64,000 bases of DNA from Heliomicrobium modesticaldum Ice1 (GTDB lineage Bacteria; Bacillota; Desulfitobacteriia; Heliobacteriales; Heliobacteriaceae): positions 1,541,001-1,605,000 of the forward strand of contig NC_010337.2 in assembly GCF_000019165.1 (NCBI RefSeq), written 5' to 3'. Below are positions 18,217-26,214 of this stretch, one piece after another. Numbering within the stretch: the first letter of the stretch is position 1; each line of letters opens with the position of its first letter. Position numbers and translations under genes: made by a program. The notes under the pieces were generated by a model. It saw only the letters and a list, made by a program, of their open reading frames with translations, did not search any database and was not told where the DNA came from.

Positions 18217-19374
18217 TTAAGCCGGTAGCTCGGGGTCTTCTGAGGCGGTGAAAAGCCGTTCGGGATCCAGATGAACCCACCAGGGAAAGGGTCGGTCTTT
18301 GAGTCGATTCCAGGATGATTCAGAAAGGTACAGCGACAGAGGAGGCCGCTCTGCGATGGGGTGAAGGCCGACCAAGCCGTCAGCGCCGCCCTTGCGGCCC
18401 TTCGTTGGGACGTCTTTGAGGTTCTGCAGCCACTCGAGATGCACCGTCTTCCCCTCCGTCGTGTCGATCACCTGGCCCAATCGGCAGGGAAAGGTATTGA
18501 CGCCGCCCGGTCCGTCGACGATCTGCAGGTGTCGGGCCCGGATCCCCACGTAGGCCGTCGAGGACGGGGGCGGAGAAGGCAGATGGAGGGTGCAGCCCCA
18601 ATCGATGGCCTCGATTTGATCCGGGTGATGAGGCGAGAGGATGCGGGCGCGAGACAGGTTCTTGCACCCTGTCAGGCGCGCCGCCGTGACCGTCGGCGGA
18701 GACTGAAATATCTCGGCTTTCGAGCCGAAAGCCGAGACGCGCCCTTTTGAGAGCACGAGCAGGCTCTGGCAGACCCGGTAAGCTTCGTCCAGGTTGTGGG
18801 TGACGAAGAGGGTGGCGCCTCGGTAATCGGACAGGGTCTTGAGCAGTTCGCTTTCCATCTGGCTGCGCAGATGGTTGTCCAAGGCGGAAAAGGGTTCATC
18901 CAACAGCAGCGCGTCGGGATCGACTGACAAAGCGCGGGCCAAGGCCACGCGCTGCTGCTGGCCGCCCGACAGCTGACCGGGGAAGCGATCCTCTAACCCC
19001 TCCAGTTGGAACTGGAGGATTTTTTCTCTCAGCCGCCGTCTCCGCTCTTCCACAGAGAGGTTGAGATACTGCAAGCCGAAGAGGATGTTCTCAGCGACCG
19101 TCATATGGGGGAAGAGGGCGTAATCTTGAAACAAAAAGCCGACCTTGCGCATGCGGCTGGGCAGATTGATACCCTTTTCCGCGTCAAAGAGCACCCGGCC
19201 GTTCAGGGTGATCCGTCCTCGATCGGGCGTCTCAATGCCGGCGATGCAGCGCAGGATCACCGTTTTTCCCGAACCGGAGGCGCCAAGCAGGCCGAGCGCC
19301 TCTTTGGCAGTGGCAAAGCTCACTCGGAGAGAGAAGCCGGGAAATCTTTTTTCGATATCGACCGATAGCTCCAT
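18217..19374 (-). CDS. modC: Molybdate ABC transporter ATP-binding protein ModC
   Basis: This cytosolic ATPase powers the molybdate importer. Walker A is GASGSGKT near residue 35, the signature LSGGQQQRVALARAL follows, Walker B is ALLLDEPFSALD and the switch His is in FVTHNLDEA. After the ATPase domain a C-terminal TOBE/Mop-like region (from about residue 285) is likely the molybdate-sensing domain, as in ModC. The ATG at 19374 follows AAAGGGGCGG and overlaps the end of modB by 55 bases, implying translational coupling. Its 385 residues are normal for ModC; the frame is open upstream only because it crosses modB. Confidence 0.93.
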   Translation of the reverse strand: MELSVDIEKRFPGFSLRVSFATAKEALGLLGASGSGKTVILRCIAGIETPDRGRITLNGRVLFDAEKGINLPSRMRKVGFLFQDYALFPHMTVAENILFGLQYLNLSVEERRRRLREKILQFQLEGLEDRFPGQLSGGQQQRVALARALSVDPDALLLDEPFSALDNHLRSQMESELLKTLSDYRGATLFVTHNLDEAYRVCQSLLVLSKGRVSAFGSKAEIFQSPPTVTAARLTGCKNLSRARILSPHHPDQIEAIDWGCTLHLPSPPPSSTAYVGIRARHLQIVDGPGGVNTFPCRLGQVIDTTEGKTVHLEWLQNLKDVPTKGRKGGADGLVGLHPIAERPPLSLYLSESSWNRLKDRPFPWWVHLDPERLFTASEDPELPA

Positions 19375-20069
19375 TGCAACCGCCCCTTTGCCTGGAGGCG
19401 GGCTGTCAGCGCCGCCTGAATTTTGTTCCACTCGTTGATCAGCAGGATGACGCCCAGCGAGATGGTGACGATGACGCCGACCCAGAGGAAGGCGCGATCC
19501 ATATCGCCGCCCTCGGCGGCGAAGAAGATGGCTACAGGGATGGTCTGAGTCCTCCCCGGGATGTTGCCAGCCAGCATGAGCGTAGCGCCGAACTCGCCCA
19601 GCGCGCGGGCGAAAGAGAGGATGACGCCGGCGACGATGCCCGGCCAGGCAAGGGGAACGGTGATCCGCCAGAAGACGGTCCACTCATCGGCGCCGAGGGT
19701 CCGGGCGGCGTGCAGGCAGTTAGGGCTCACCTGTTCAAAAGCGCCGCGGGCCGTCTTATACATGAGCGGGAAGGCGACCGTCGTCGCCGCGATCACCGTG
19801 GCCGTCCAGGAGAAGATGATTGACGTGTCCAACTGGTGCAGGAAATGCCCGATGGGACCGTTCTTCCCGAAGAGCAGAAGCAGGAAAAATCCGACCACCG
19901 TCGGCGGCAGCACCAGCGGCAGGGTCAACAGGCCGTCGATCAGGTTTTTTCCTCTTCCCGTATAGGCGACCATCCAACGGGCGGTGGCGATGCCGAGGAA
20001 AAAGGTGATCACTGTGGAGACCGTTGCTGTTTTTAATGAGATCCAGATAGGCGCCATGTCAATAGCCAT
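19320..20069 (-). CDS. modB: Molybdate ABC transporter permease ModB
   Basis: This inner-membrane permease is about 249 aa with five to six TM helices and the EAA-type loop: LHAARTLGADEWTVFWRITVPLAWPGIVAG, ending AFARALGEFGAT-like (here FARALGEFGATLMLAGNIP). Three ATGs lie close together. The one at 20069 is seven bases from AGGAGG and is chosen over 20075. It is the first gene of the mod operon, preceded by a perfect 8-bp inverted repeat that may be an operator. The gene order modB-modC-modA differs from the usual modA-modB-modC. Confidence 0.92.
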   Translation of the reverse strand: MAIDMAPIWISLKTATVSTVITFFLGIATARWMVAYTGRGKNLIDGLLTLPLVLPPTVVGFFLLLLFGKNGPIGHFLHQLDTSIIFSWTATVIAATTVAFPLMYKTARGAFEQVSPNCLHAARTLGADEWTVFWRITVPLAWPGIVAGVILSFARALGEFGATLMLAGNIPGRTQTIPVAIFFAAEGGDMDRAFLWVGVIVTISLGVILLINEWNKIQAALTARLQAKGRLQWSYRSISKKDFPASLSE

Positions 20070-20128
20070 GTCCATGCCTCCTACACAATACCACGACTGC
20101 GGAGATAAACAAAAACGACGAGGTTCAG

Positions 20129-20153
20129 GTTTCTGTACAGTTTGAACAGAAAC
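20129..20153. promoter_or_regulatory. Inverted repeat upstream of the mod operon, possible operator
   Basis: GTTTCTGT and ACAGAAAC are perfect 8-bp arms separated by 9 bases, about 60-85 bases before modB. The position suits a molybdate- or oxyanion-responsive regulator, but the sequence does not match a site I know. The remaining leader to 20357 shows nothing else. Confidence 0.4.
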
Positions 20154-20357
20154 GACGAATCTCGCCGTCGAGCGCCGGATGAAAAAACCACTAAAACAAT
20201 GTTTTGATAAAATCTTAAGGGAAAAGAAGACACCTGTCAAGCACCGAAAGGGACGCACCGTGCCATCAGGGCGGCAAGACCGTTTGCAGCATCCGGTCCG
20301 GGATAGGCGCTGTTGAGGAAGCGGTCTGCACAACAATACTGCACATATAAATGAAGC

Positions 20358-20404
20358 AAGGAGAAGCGGACTGTCCTCTGTGGAGGGACAATCCGCTTCT
20401 CCTT
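20358..20404 (-). terminator. Strong hairpin terminator
   Basis: AAGGAGAAGCGGA and TCCGCTTCTCCTT pair over 13 bases with further inner pairing (TGTCC/GGACA). It lies just downstream of the DUF1540 mini-gene on the minus strand and separates it from the mod operon. Confidence 0.75.
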
Positions 20405-20429
20405 GATCAGGAGAGCCCTCTGTTCGGAA

Positions 20430-20588
20430 TCACTTAGCTTTTTTCGGAATAAAGGTTTCGCAGGCCGTATCGTCGGAGATGCTGGTCATGTGATCGGCCA
20501 CGCGGGAACGGACCTGAATCGTCGACGCCTGGCAGGTTTCGCTGTTATTGTAGTGGCATTCCTCTACGTTGCATCTGATGTGTGACAA
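20430..20588 (-). CDS. DUF1540 small cysteine protein (52 aa)
   Basis: The 52-residue product has the DUF1540 pattern: IRCNVEECHYNNSETCQASTI with spaced cysteines, then DDTACETF near the end. The four conserved cysteines probably bind a metal, most likely zinc (inference from spacing). The start is taken as the TTG at 20588, because an almost perfect AGGAGGTGA lies five bases upstream; an earlier ATG at 20615 would place that ribosome site inside the gene. It is a single-gene unit ended by a strong hairpin. In Clostridia such genes are common and unexplained; some appear linked to sporulation or redox response, which the sequence here cannot confirm. Confidence 0.85.
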   Translation of the reverse strand: MSHIRCNVEECHYNNSETCQASTIQVRSRVADHMTSISDDTACETFIPKKAK

Positions 20589-20689
20589 AACGCTCACCTC
20601 CTCCGACGGTAGCATACCCCTGCCAGAGCCTTTTATTCGATCAATTCCCCGGTGATCGTTATGGAATTAGCCGGCCCACCGGTCGCCAT

Positions 20690-21442
20690 CTATAGGATCT
20701 GTGCTTCCCTGCCGGTGGGTTTTCTTTTTTGGCGGTCATTGATCAGCCATCCGGCGACTAGGACGATGGCGGCGATCAAGGCGGCGACGAAGTTTTCGTT
20801 GAGGAGAAGCGGTGGAATGCCCCAGCCCTTTAGGCTCGATAGGAGGACCGGATCGTGAATCAGCAGCTTGCCGGCTGTCCAACCTAAAATGCCGGCGCCG
20901 GCGTAGAGGATGATCGTATAACGGTCGAGGAGGGCCAGGAAGAGGCGGCTGCCGTAAACGACGAGGGGGATGCTGACGAGCAGGCCGAACCAGAGCAGGC
21001 CCGGTTTGCCCTGAGACATGCCGGCCACTGCGACGACATTGTCGAGGGACATGACGGCATCTGCCAGGACGATCGTTCTGACCGTCTGCCATAGGCGGTT
21101 GGGGGCGTTCACATCGTTATGATCGTTCTCTTGAATCAGTAGTTTGACGGCGATCCAGAGGAGGAGCAGGGCGCCGGCAGCCTGCAAGCAAGGGATTTTA
21201 AGTAGGAAGATGATGACAGCCCCCAGAACCATCCGCAGTCCGATAGCGCCGGCCGTTCCCCAGATCACGCCCTTGGTCCGCAGTTCCCTCGGCAGGTTCC
21301 GGCAAGCCATGGCGATCAGGATCGCGTTGTCGCCGCTCAGGATCAAATCGATGAGGATAATGCTCCCGATGGCCAGCCAAAAGGCGGGATCGGAAAAATC
21401 GTTCCATGTTATTCCGCTGATGCTTCCTAGGAATTCCAACAT
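20690..21442 (-). CDS. TerC/YjbE-family integral membrane protein
   Basis: This 250-aa membrane protein has about seven hydrophobic helices and the TerC acidic motifs: LSGDNAILIAMACRNLP (Asp in helix 2) and LADAVMSLDNVVAVAG (Asp pair in a later helix), with KLLIQEND between. Relatives are implicated in Mn2+ efflux or in loading metals onto exported proteins (family knowledge). The ATG at 21442 follows GGGAG by five bases; a GTG two codons earlier is less suitable. The leader carries a terminator and GGGGAGTAAGC/AGCAAGACC elements resembling the yybP-ykoY manganese riboswitch, which often controls this family. Confidence 0.9.
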   Translation of the reverse strand: MLEFLGSISGITWNDFSDPAFWLAIGSIILIDLILSGDNAILIAMACRNLPRELRTKGVIWGTAGAIGLRMVLGAVIIFLLKIPCLQAAGALLLLWIAVKLLIQENDHNDVNAPNRLWQTVRTIVLADAVMSLDNVVAVAGMSQGKPGLLWFGLLVSIPLVVYGSRLFLALLDRYTIILYAGAGILGWTAGKLLIHDPVLLSSLKGWGIPPLLLNENFVAALIAAIVLVAGWLINDRQKRKPTGREAQIL

Positions 21443-21473
21443 GCGCACTCCCTTTATTCTTCACTGGCTGATG

Positions 21474-21570
21474 GAAAAGACCTTTGAGCCAAAGTAAACA
21501 CTTTGAATCAAAGGTCTTGCTTTTTACCTCGGCCAGCCGGCTTACTCCCCACTTCCGATTTCCTCCCTGA
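21474..21570 (-). promoter_or_regulatory. yybP-ykoY-like (manganese) riboswitch leader with terminator
   Basis: On the minus strand GGGGAGTAAGC (about 21550-21540) is followed by AAAGCAAGACCTTTGA, then a hairpin GACCTTTGA/TCAAAGGTC with a TTTT tail. The GGGGAGTA and AGCAAGACCTTT blocks match parts of the yybP-ykoY class I know. The distance between them is short and the P1 helix imperfect, so the assignment is tentative. The attenuator hairpin itself is clear and lies 32 bases before the TerC start. Confidence 0.45.
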
Positions 21571-21745
21571 CGCCAAACTTCCGGCATGAATTAGACAAAA
21601 ATGGTATAAGAATGGAGGCAGCTCAGTAGGCGCGCTTGGGTTTGTCTACTGGAATGTGTATGTTCATCAGCAAGGCGCGATGAGTGCAAGAAGCGGGAAA
21701 AAAAGCGGGCAGAAAGAAGGGGGGCTCGTTTTCTCAAGAACGGGG

Positions 21746-21795
21746 TTGACAAGCTGATGTTTCAGGCGTATATTCCTAAATGAAAATGGTTCTCA
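21746..21795 (+). promoter_or_regulatory. Consensus promoter with overlapping Fur-like box for the 40-aa gene
   Basis: TTGACA (21746-21751), a 17-base spacer and TATATT (21769-21774) form a textbook vegetative promoter. TGAAAAT-G-GTTCTCA at 21781-21795 covers the expected transcription start and matches five of seven positions of a Fur-type 7-1-7 palindrome. Confidence 0.7.
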
Positions 21796-21826
21796 AATAA
21801 CCAGTCGACGAAAGGATGAATGCAAC

Positions 21827-21949
21827 ATGTTTGAATGGTTCTTCACCGATGACGTTGCCCAACACAAGATGGAGCAGATGCTCCGGGCCAAATCGCTGGA
21901 AACGTCCCAGATCTCGGAATTGAAAAAGCCCTGGAAATTCGGGAGTTGA
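21827..21949 (+). CDS. 40-residue protein, probably iron-regulated
   Basis: This tiny gene is supported by a consensus promoter, a Fur-like operator, an AAAGGATG ribosome site and its own terminator hairpin, all in order. The product begins MFEWFFTDDVAQHKMEQMLR and continues with a charged helix (AKSLETSQISELKK) and a short tail (PWKFGS). It has no membrane segment or cysteine. I do not recognise a family. A possible role is an adaptor or small regulator made under iron limitation, by analogy with other Fur-controlled small proteins; this is inference. It lies between the TerC and YibE/F genes and is transcribed alone. Confidence 0.65.
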   Translation: MFEWFFTDDVAQHKMEQMLRAKSLETSQISELKKPWKFGS

Positions 21950-21984
21950 TCAGTGAAACAGCGGAATGACCGTTGTGTGAACAT

Positions 21985-22028
21985 AAAGAGGAGGTCGCCC
22001 ATCGATATGATGGAGCTACCTCCTCTTT
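21985..22028 (+). terminator. Terminator of the 40-aa gene
   Basis: AAAGAGGAGGT and ACCTCCTCTTT form a perfect 11-bp stem, 36 bases after the small gene's stop codon. Confidence 0.75.
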
Positions 22029-22095
22029 CTATCTAGGCTCTCCGTCTGTATCCGCCGGGAATGGACACGAGGGCGGGAGGCGAAGGCCCGACGAG

Positions 22096-23469
22096 TCATG
22101 GGTCAATCTGTTCGATGGATACTGTCTTCGCATTCTGAACAGCCTTTGGCTTCGACATGAGCAGGGCCGCGCAGAAAGCCGTCACAGGGATGCACAGGAT
22201 GAGCCCGATCGACCCGGCGGCGGAGCGGATGATCTCGCTGACGATCAGGTCGGAGTTGATGATCTTCAGCACCGGCGTCTGGTAGGCCATCAGCAGGACG
22301 AGCAGAGATAAGGCGCCGCCCACATAGGCCAGGATGAGGGTGCTCGACATCATGCCCATCGTGTCGCGGCCCACGTTCATGCCGGCCTGCCAGAGCTCTT
22401 TCCTTCCCACAGTCTTATGCACCAGCCGGATCTCCTGGGCCGCCGACGCGACGGTGAGGCTGGTGTCCATGACGGCGCCGAGGCTGCCGATGAGCACGCC
22501 GGCGAAGTAGACGCCCTGCAGGTCAAGGGGCGGGCGGTCCGGAATGGCGAGCATCATCGTGGCATATTCAAATTCGATGCCGGTGATGCGCGCCTGCTGC
22601 CCTGTCAGGTAAGCGAGGAGCCCGGCGGCGATGACGCCGGCGATGATGCCGGCGATGGCGGCCAGGGATTTGCGATTCACACCGCCGACGAGGGGGGTGC
22701 CGATGAGGCCGATGACGGCACAGACAAGGGAACTGACCAGGAGGGGGCTCTGCCCCTGCAATATGGCCGGTAGCAAGACATACCAGATGAGCACGCCTGT
22801 CAGGGCTAACGTGACGAGGGCGGCGATGCCGCGGCGTCCGCCGAGGACGACGATAAGTCCCGCGAAGATAGCAGCAACGGTGAAGATGGGGCGGTGACGG
22901 ATCAGGTCCTGGATAGCCGCGCCCTGCAGGCGCCCCTGGTCGTCCAGGGTGGCATAGACGACCACCTCTTCTCCGGGGTGAAGATAAAGGCCGTTATAAG
23001 GGTTCTGCAGGTTGGCGATGTTGCTGATCACCTGGGTTTGCCCCTGAAAAGGCGGATCGAGCAGTTCCACTTGGAGGGTTTGGCGCAGCATGGAAGTTTT
23101 TGCGTCAGGTCCGCTGAGCGGATCATCTTCGGGGTATTCAGCCAATATGGAACGGACCTTTCCCTTCAGGTACACCTCCTGCGGCGGCTTCACCTCGTCA
23201 CGCCAGGTGGTGGCGTCCGAAGAGGCTGCCCTATATGTGTTGGCAGATGTCCTTTCCGATAGGGCAGTCGAGGAGGCGGTTGATGGGGTTGCCGATGTGG
23301 GCGTCGATGAGGAAGCTGACGGGGAAGCTGACGGGGAAGCTGACGGGGAAGCCGCAGGCGCAGCCTGGGCGCTGAAGAGGGGTTGTCCACCGAAGATGCA
23401 TAGGAAGAGAAAGGTTGTCAGACAAAGCCGCCAAAGATGCGAGCCACTGCGGGGCCGGGGAAGATTCAA
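22096..23469 (-). CDS. YibE/F-family multi-pass membrane protein
   Basis: The 457-aa protein begins with a signal-anchor (LTTFLFLCIFGG) and a low-complexity Ser/Pro/Ala linker built from SASP repeats. An extracellular beta-rich part of about 100 residues follows (YLKGKVRSILAEYP; LHPGEEVVVYATLDDQG), then a block of about eight TM helices (FTVAAIFAGLIVVLGGRRG; GVLIGSLGAVMDTSLTVASAAQEI; GRDTMGMMSSTLILAYVGGALSLL) typical of YibE/F. The biochemical role of this family is unknown. The gene is monocistronic and convergent with the small iron-linked gene. The Ser/Pro-rich linker is encoded by 12-bp tandem repeats. Confidence 0.9.
   Translation of the reverse strand: MNLPRPRSGSHLWRLCLTTFLFLCIFGGQPLFSAQAAPAASPSASPSASPSASSSTPTSATPSTASSTALSERTSANTYRAASSDATTWRDEVKPPQEVYLKGKVRSILAEYPEDDPLSGPDAKTSMLRQTLQVELLDPPFQGQTQVISNIANLQNPYNGLYLHPGEEVVVYATLDDQGRLQGAAIQDLIRHRPIFTVAAIFAGLIVVLGGRRGIAALVTLALTGVLIWYVLLPAILQGQSPLLVSSLVCAVIGLIGTPLVGGVNRKSLAAIAGIIAGVIAAGLLAYLTGQQARITGIEFEYATMMLAIPDRPPLDLQGVYFAGVLIGSLGAVMDTSLTVASAAQEIRLVHKTVGRKELWQAGMNVGRDTMGMMSSTLILAYVGGALSLLVLLMAYQTPVLKIINSDLIVSEIIRSAAGSIGLILCIPVTAFCAALLMSKPKAVQNAKTVSIEQIDP
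23312..23352. repeat. 12-bp tandem repeat inside the YibE/F gene
   Basis: GAAGCTGACGGG occurs three times in tandem with a partial fourth unit. On the coding strand it encodes the repeated Ser-Ala-Ser-Pro linker, so copy number can vary without changing frame. Confidence 0.85.
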
Positions 23470-23579
23470 CGGTCACGCCCTCCTTAGAAGATACGCCAAA
23501 TCTATGTAACTCTCATTATAGCATTACCGGCCTGATGATGATTTTAATTTAGACAAACATGCCCCGCCACGGGGCGCTC

Positions 23580-23795
23580 AAGAGGACGAAAACAGAATTT
23601 GTCGAATCACCCCACATACGGTTGGCGAAGAGAGGTCGTAATACTATGGTGCGTTACAGCCCGATGCTTAGACGGACCTCAGCAGCCTGGTGCACTCCAG
23701 ATTGTCGCTCCGCAAGGAAGCACGTAGGGTAGATTACATCCAAGAGGTTGTTGCACCGACCGTACGAAATATCTCCGAACGGGAGAGTGGGGCCG
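23580..23795 (+). ncRNA. IS110 left-end leader, candidate bridge-RNA relic
   Basis: The about 215 bases before the IS110 recombinase fragment are non-coding and contain pairable blocks, for example GGTGCACTCC with the later TTGCACC, and CTCCGCAAGG. IS110-group elements encode their guide (bridge) RNA in this left-end position. No boundary or guide loop could be fixed by eye, so the call rests on position plus possible structure only. Confidence 0.3.
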
Positions 23796-24702
23796 ATGCA
23801 AGTTGTTTATCAACGGTGCTGTGGGTTAGATGTTCATAAAAAGAAGATCGTTGCCTGTGTAATTACCCCGGAAGGCAAAGAACTACAGACGCTTGGAACA
23901 ATGACAGAAGATTTCAAATCTTTGGTTCAATGGCTGCAAAGCAAGGAATGTCCAATCGTGGCGATGGAAAGCACAGGTGTGTACTGGAAGCCTGTTTATA
24001 ATCTGTTGGAATTATTCGGGATTGAAGCTTGGGTGGTCAATGCGCAACATATTAAAATGGTTCCTGGGCGAAAGACGGACGTTAAAGATGCGGAGTGGAT
24101 TGCGAGCTTGATGCGGCACGGGCTTCTGAAACAGTTGAAACATCTTGACTACCTGGATGAGCAAATCAAACGATTGGATCATGCCGTAGCTCGCAAATGA
24201 ACATGGCGGAAGAATTGCTCCAGCTCCTTGATACCATACCGGGTGTGGGTCGTCGTACAGCAGAGCATCTGCTGGGGGAGGTCGGACTCGATATGTCCCG
24301 ATTTCCCGACGCGGCGCATTTAGCCTCTTGGGCGGGTATGGCCCAGGGAATAACGAAAGTGCCGGAAAGCGAAAGTCCGGGAGGACACGTAAGGGAAATA
24401 AGCATCTTCGCAGCGCATTGGTCGAAGCAGGGCGTGCAGCAGCTAGAACGAAAGATACCTTTCTTTCCGCCATGTACCACCGAATCGCGGCTCGACGTGG
24501 AAAAAACCGAGCGGCCCTCGCGGTGGGACATCGAATTCTCGTGATCTTCTATCACAGTGTTACAAATCGTGAACCGTATAAAGAGCTCGGGGCAAATTAT
24601 CATGACCAGCGGCGAAAGCAGTCTGTGGTGAATCGGACCGTGAAACGTCTTGAAGCCATGGGATATAAGGTAACGATTGAGGAAACCGGTTCAACCCCCT
24701 AA
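23796..24702 (+). pseudogene. IS110-family transposase, internally deleted and frameshifted
   Basis: The N-terminal DEDD recombinase part is clear (CCGLDVHKKKIVACVI; VAMESTGVYWKPVYNLLE; GRKTDVKDAEWIASLMRHG). The C-terminal transposase_20 part is also present (LLDTIPGVGRRTAEHLLGEVG; FPDAAHLASWAG; GNKHLRSALVEAG). Between HGLLKQ and LKHLDYLDEQIKRLD the normal stretch of roughly 80-90 residues is missing, apparently deleted between two similar Leu-Leu-Lys-Gln sites. Two frameshifts follow, near 24200 and near 24345. The coding sequence ends exactly where an IS3 element's terminal repeat begins, so the 3' end was probably hit by that insertion. The element is inactive. Confidence 0.88.
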
Positions 24703-24802
24703 TTCTAGAGCGTAGACCCCTTATTCGCTGTTTTTCGTAGAGTCTCACAAAATTGACGATTGCGCTGATTCGGGGGGCTGCCGTCACCGCCTCTTACAGG
24801 GT

Positions 24803-24882
24803 CCTATACAGACCAACGTCTATCAAGGGCAAGGGCTTCGCCACGCCTTCAGCGTCCCTTGACAGACGTCGGCCTGTATAGG
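24803..24882 (-). other. Long RNA hairpin downstream of IS3 orfB
   Basis: Arms of 27 bases (24803-24829 and 24856-24882) pair. At the three mismatched positions the minus-strand RNA would have G-U wobble pairs, whereas the plus strand would have A-C mismatches. The stem therefore favours the transcript that reads through orfB. It could be a terminator without T-run, or an RNA element of the IS. Confidence 0.6.
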
Positions 24883-24952
24883 GAACGTCAATTAGGCGGT
24901 CGACGTCGGGCTTTGCGCTTTAGCCTGCCTGGTCTATAGTGCGGCACCTATG

Positions 24953-25921
24953 CTACAGTGTGACAATAAAAGCGGGTACGTTCCCATCCGCCAGCTGTCG
25001 ACAAAACTCCGCAGGGGACATATTGTAGAGGCTGCCGTGGATTCGCCTCTGGTTATAAAAGTCAATGTATTCTCCAACCACTTGGTAGGCGTCTTGGTAG
25101 GATTCAAAGGTATGCTTGATGTAGCACTCGCGTTCCAGATTTGCATGAAACGATTCGATATGGGCGTTTTTGTTCGGCGTCTTTGGGGGAATTCGTTCGT
25201 GTTCAACCTGGTATTGTTCGCACGTTTCCTCAAACACACGGCTGATAAACTGCGATCCATTGTCGGTTCGCACAATTGGCTTCTTTTCTTTTTCAAAGCA
25301 GTTTCGTTTCCACAACGCCCGTTTCAGCGTATTGGCTGCGTCAGCACCTTCACAATTTAACCCGATGTGGTAATCTACAATAGAGCGATCATAGACATCG
25401 ATGAGCGACATGAGATAGAAGAAGCGATCTTCACCGGCGATGTAGCCGTATTTGATGTCCATCTCCCAAAGTTCGTTGGAGGCGGTAATGGTTCGGTTGC
25501 GCGCCATCCGGCGCGGATGTTTGGCCTTGATCTGGCGTTGTGGCGATAGGATGTCTAACTCTTTGCATAGTCGATAGGTTTTTTTATGGTTGATGATCAA
25601 CTGATGCTGTTTATGAAGGCAGAGCCCCAGCTTTCGATATCCGTAGACGCTTTCTTCGCCAGCGATGAGCTCCATCAGGTATTCCTTGATTTGTTCATCG
25701 CTGATTCGCTTTCCGTCTTGTGTCCATGAATACCCTGGTTGCGGCCGTCCGCCATTGTTTGTGCGCTCTTTCGGTTCTCTCTGTAGACGTTGGCGCCGAG
25801 CGTAGTAGGTGGCTTCGTGAATGCCGATGACACGCAAGATAAAGGCAGCGCTGGCTTCCTCCCGAGCTACCCATTCATCGGCAACTTCTAATTTTTCCGA
25901 TAGCTCGGGTTCTTCTTTTTT
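24953..25921 (-). CDS. IS3 transposase orfB (DDE integrase core)
   Basis: OrfB encodes the rve catalytic core: ELWEMDIKYGYIAGEDRFFYL (first Asp), VRTDNGSQFISRVFEE (second Asp) and PNKNAHIESFHANLE (Glu), with a C-terminal YIDFYNQRRIHGSL. The frame is read from orfA by -1 slippage at AAAAAAG (25921-25915), giving KKEEPELSEKLEVADEW before the segment beginning RVIGIHEATYYARR. An internal TTG could allow separate initiation. All catalytic residues are present, so the enzyme may be active. It resembles the IS150 subgroup. Confidence 0.9.
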   Translation of the reverse strand, partial: KKEEPELSEKLEVADEWVAREEASAAFILRVIGIHEATYYARRQRLQREPKERTNNGGRPQPGYSWTQDGKRISDEQIKEYLMELIAGEESVYGYRKLGLCLHKQHQLIINHKKTYRLCKELDILSPQRQIKAKHPRRMARNRTITASNELWEMDIKYGYIAGEDRFFYLMSLIDVYDRSIVDYHIGLNCEGADAANTLKRALWKRNCFEKEKKPIVRTDNGSQFISRVFEETCEQYQVEHERIPPKTPNKNAHIESFHANLERECYIKHTFESYQDAYQVVGEYIDFYNQRRIHGSLYNMSPAEFCRQLADGNVPAFIVTL

Positions 25922-26214
25922 ATTAAATCTTGCAATATTTGGATTTCTAATGTCTTTTCGCCGAGTAGCTTTTTCAGTGCTATGTTTTCGGATTCCAATC
26001 GCTTAAATTCTTGTGAGGACGGCACATACGGAGCAATTTGTTTTGCCTCCGCCGGTGCTTCTTGGAAGCCCTTGTGCTGTGATTCTCGAATCCAGTAATA
26101 CAGCCGTTTCGGATCGATCCCATGTCGGCGGGCCACTTGTGTTGCATTTCCCGCTTCCATGGCTTCTTGGATCAGCTGTTCCTTCAGTTCTTTTGGGTAT
26201 CGATTTCGTCTCAT
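25888..26214 (-). CDS. IS3 transposase orfA (helix-turn-helix)
   Basis: OrfA is a DNA-binding subunit of about 108 aa: RRNRYPKELKEQLIQEAM, then the HTH ATQVARRHGIDPKRLYYW, then a leucine-zipper-like helix (FKRLESENIALKKLLGEKTLEIQILQ). The ATG at 26214 follows GGAGGGG; an ATG nine codons earlier lacks a site. The A6G slippery run near its end feeds the -1 frame of orfB, making the OrfAB transposase. Confidence 0.88.
   Translation of the reverse strand: MRRNRYPKELKEQLIQEAMEAGNATQVARRHGIDPKRLYYWIRESQHKGFQEAPAEAKQIAPYVPSSQEFKRLESENIALKKLLGEKTLEIQILQDLIKKKNPSYRKN

Noticed and set aside
23312-23352. Short tandem repeats considered as a CRISPR array
   Set aside because: The units are 12 bp, adjacent without spacers, and encode a Ser/Ala/Pro linker inside the YibE/F gene.
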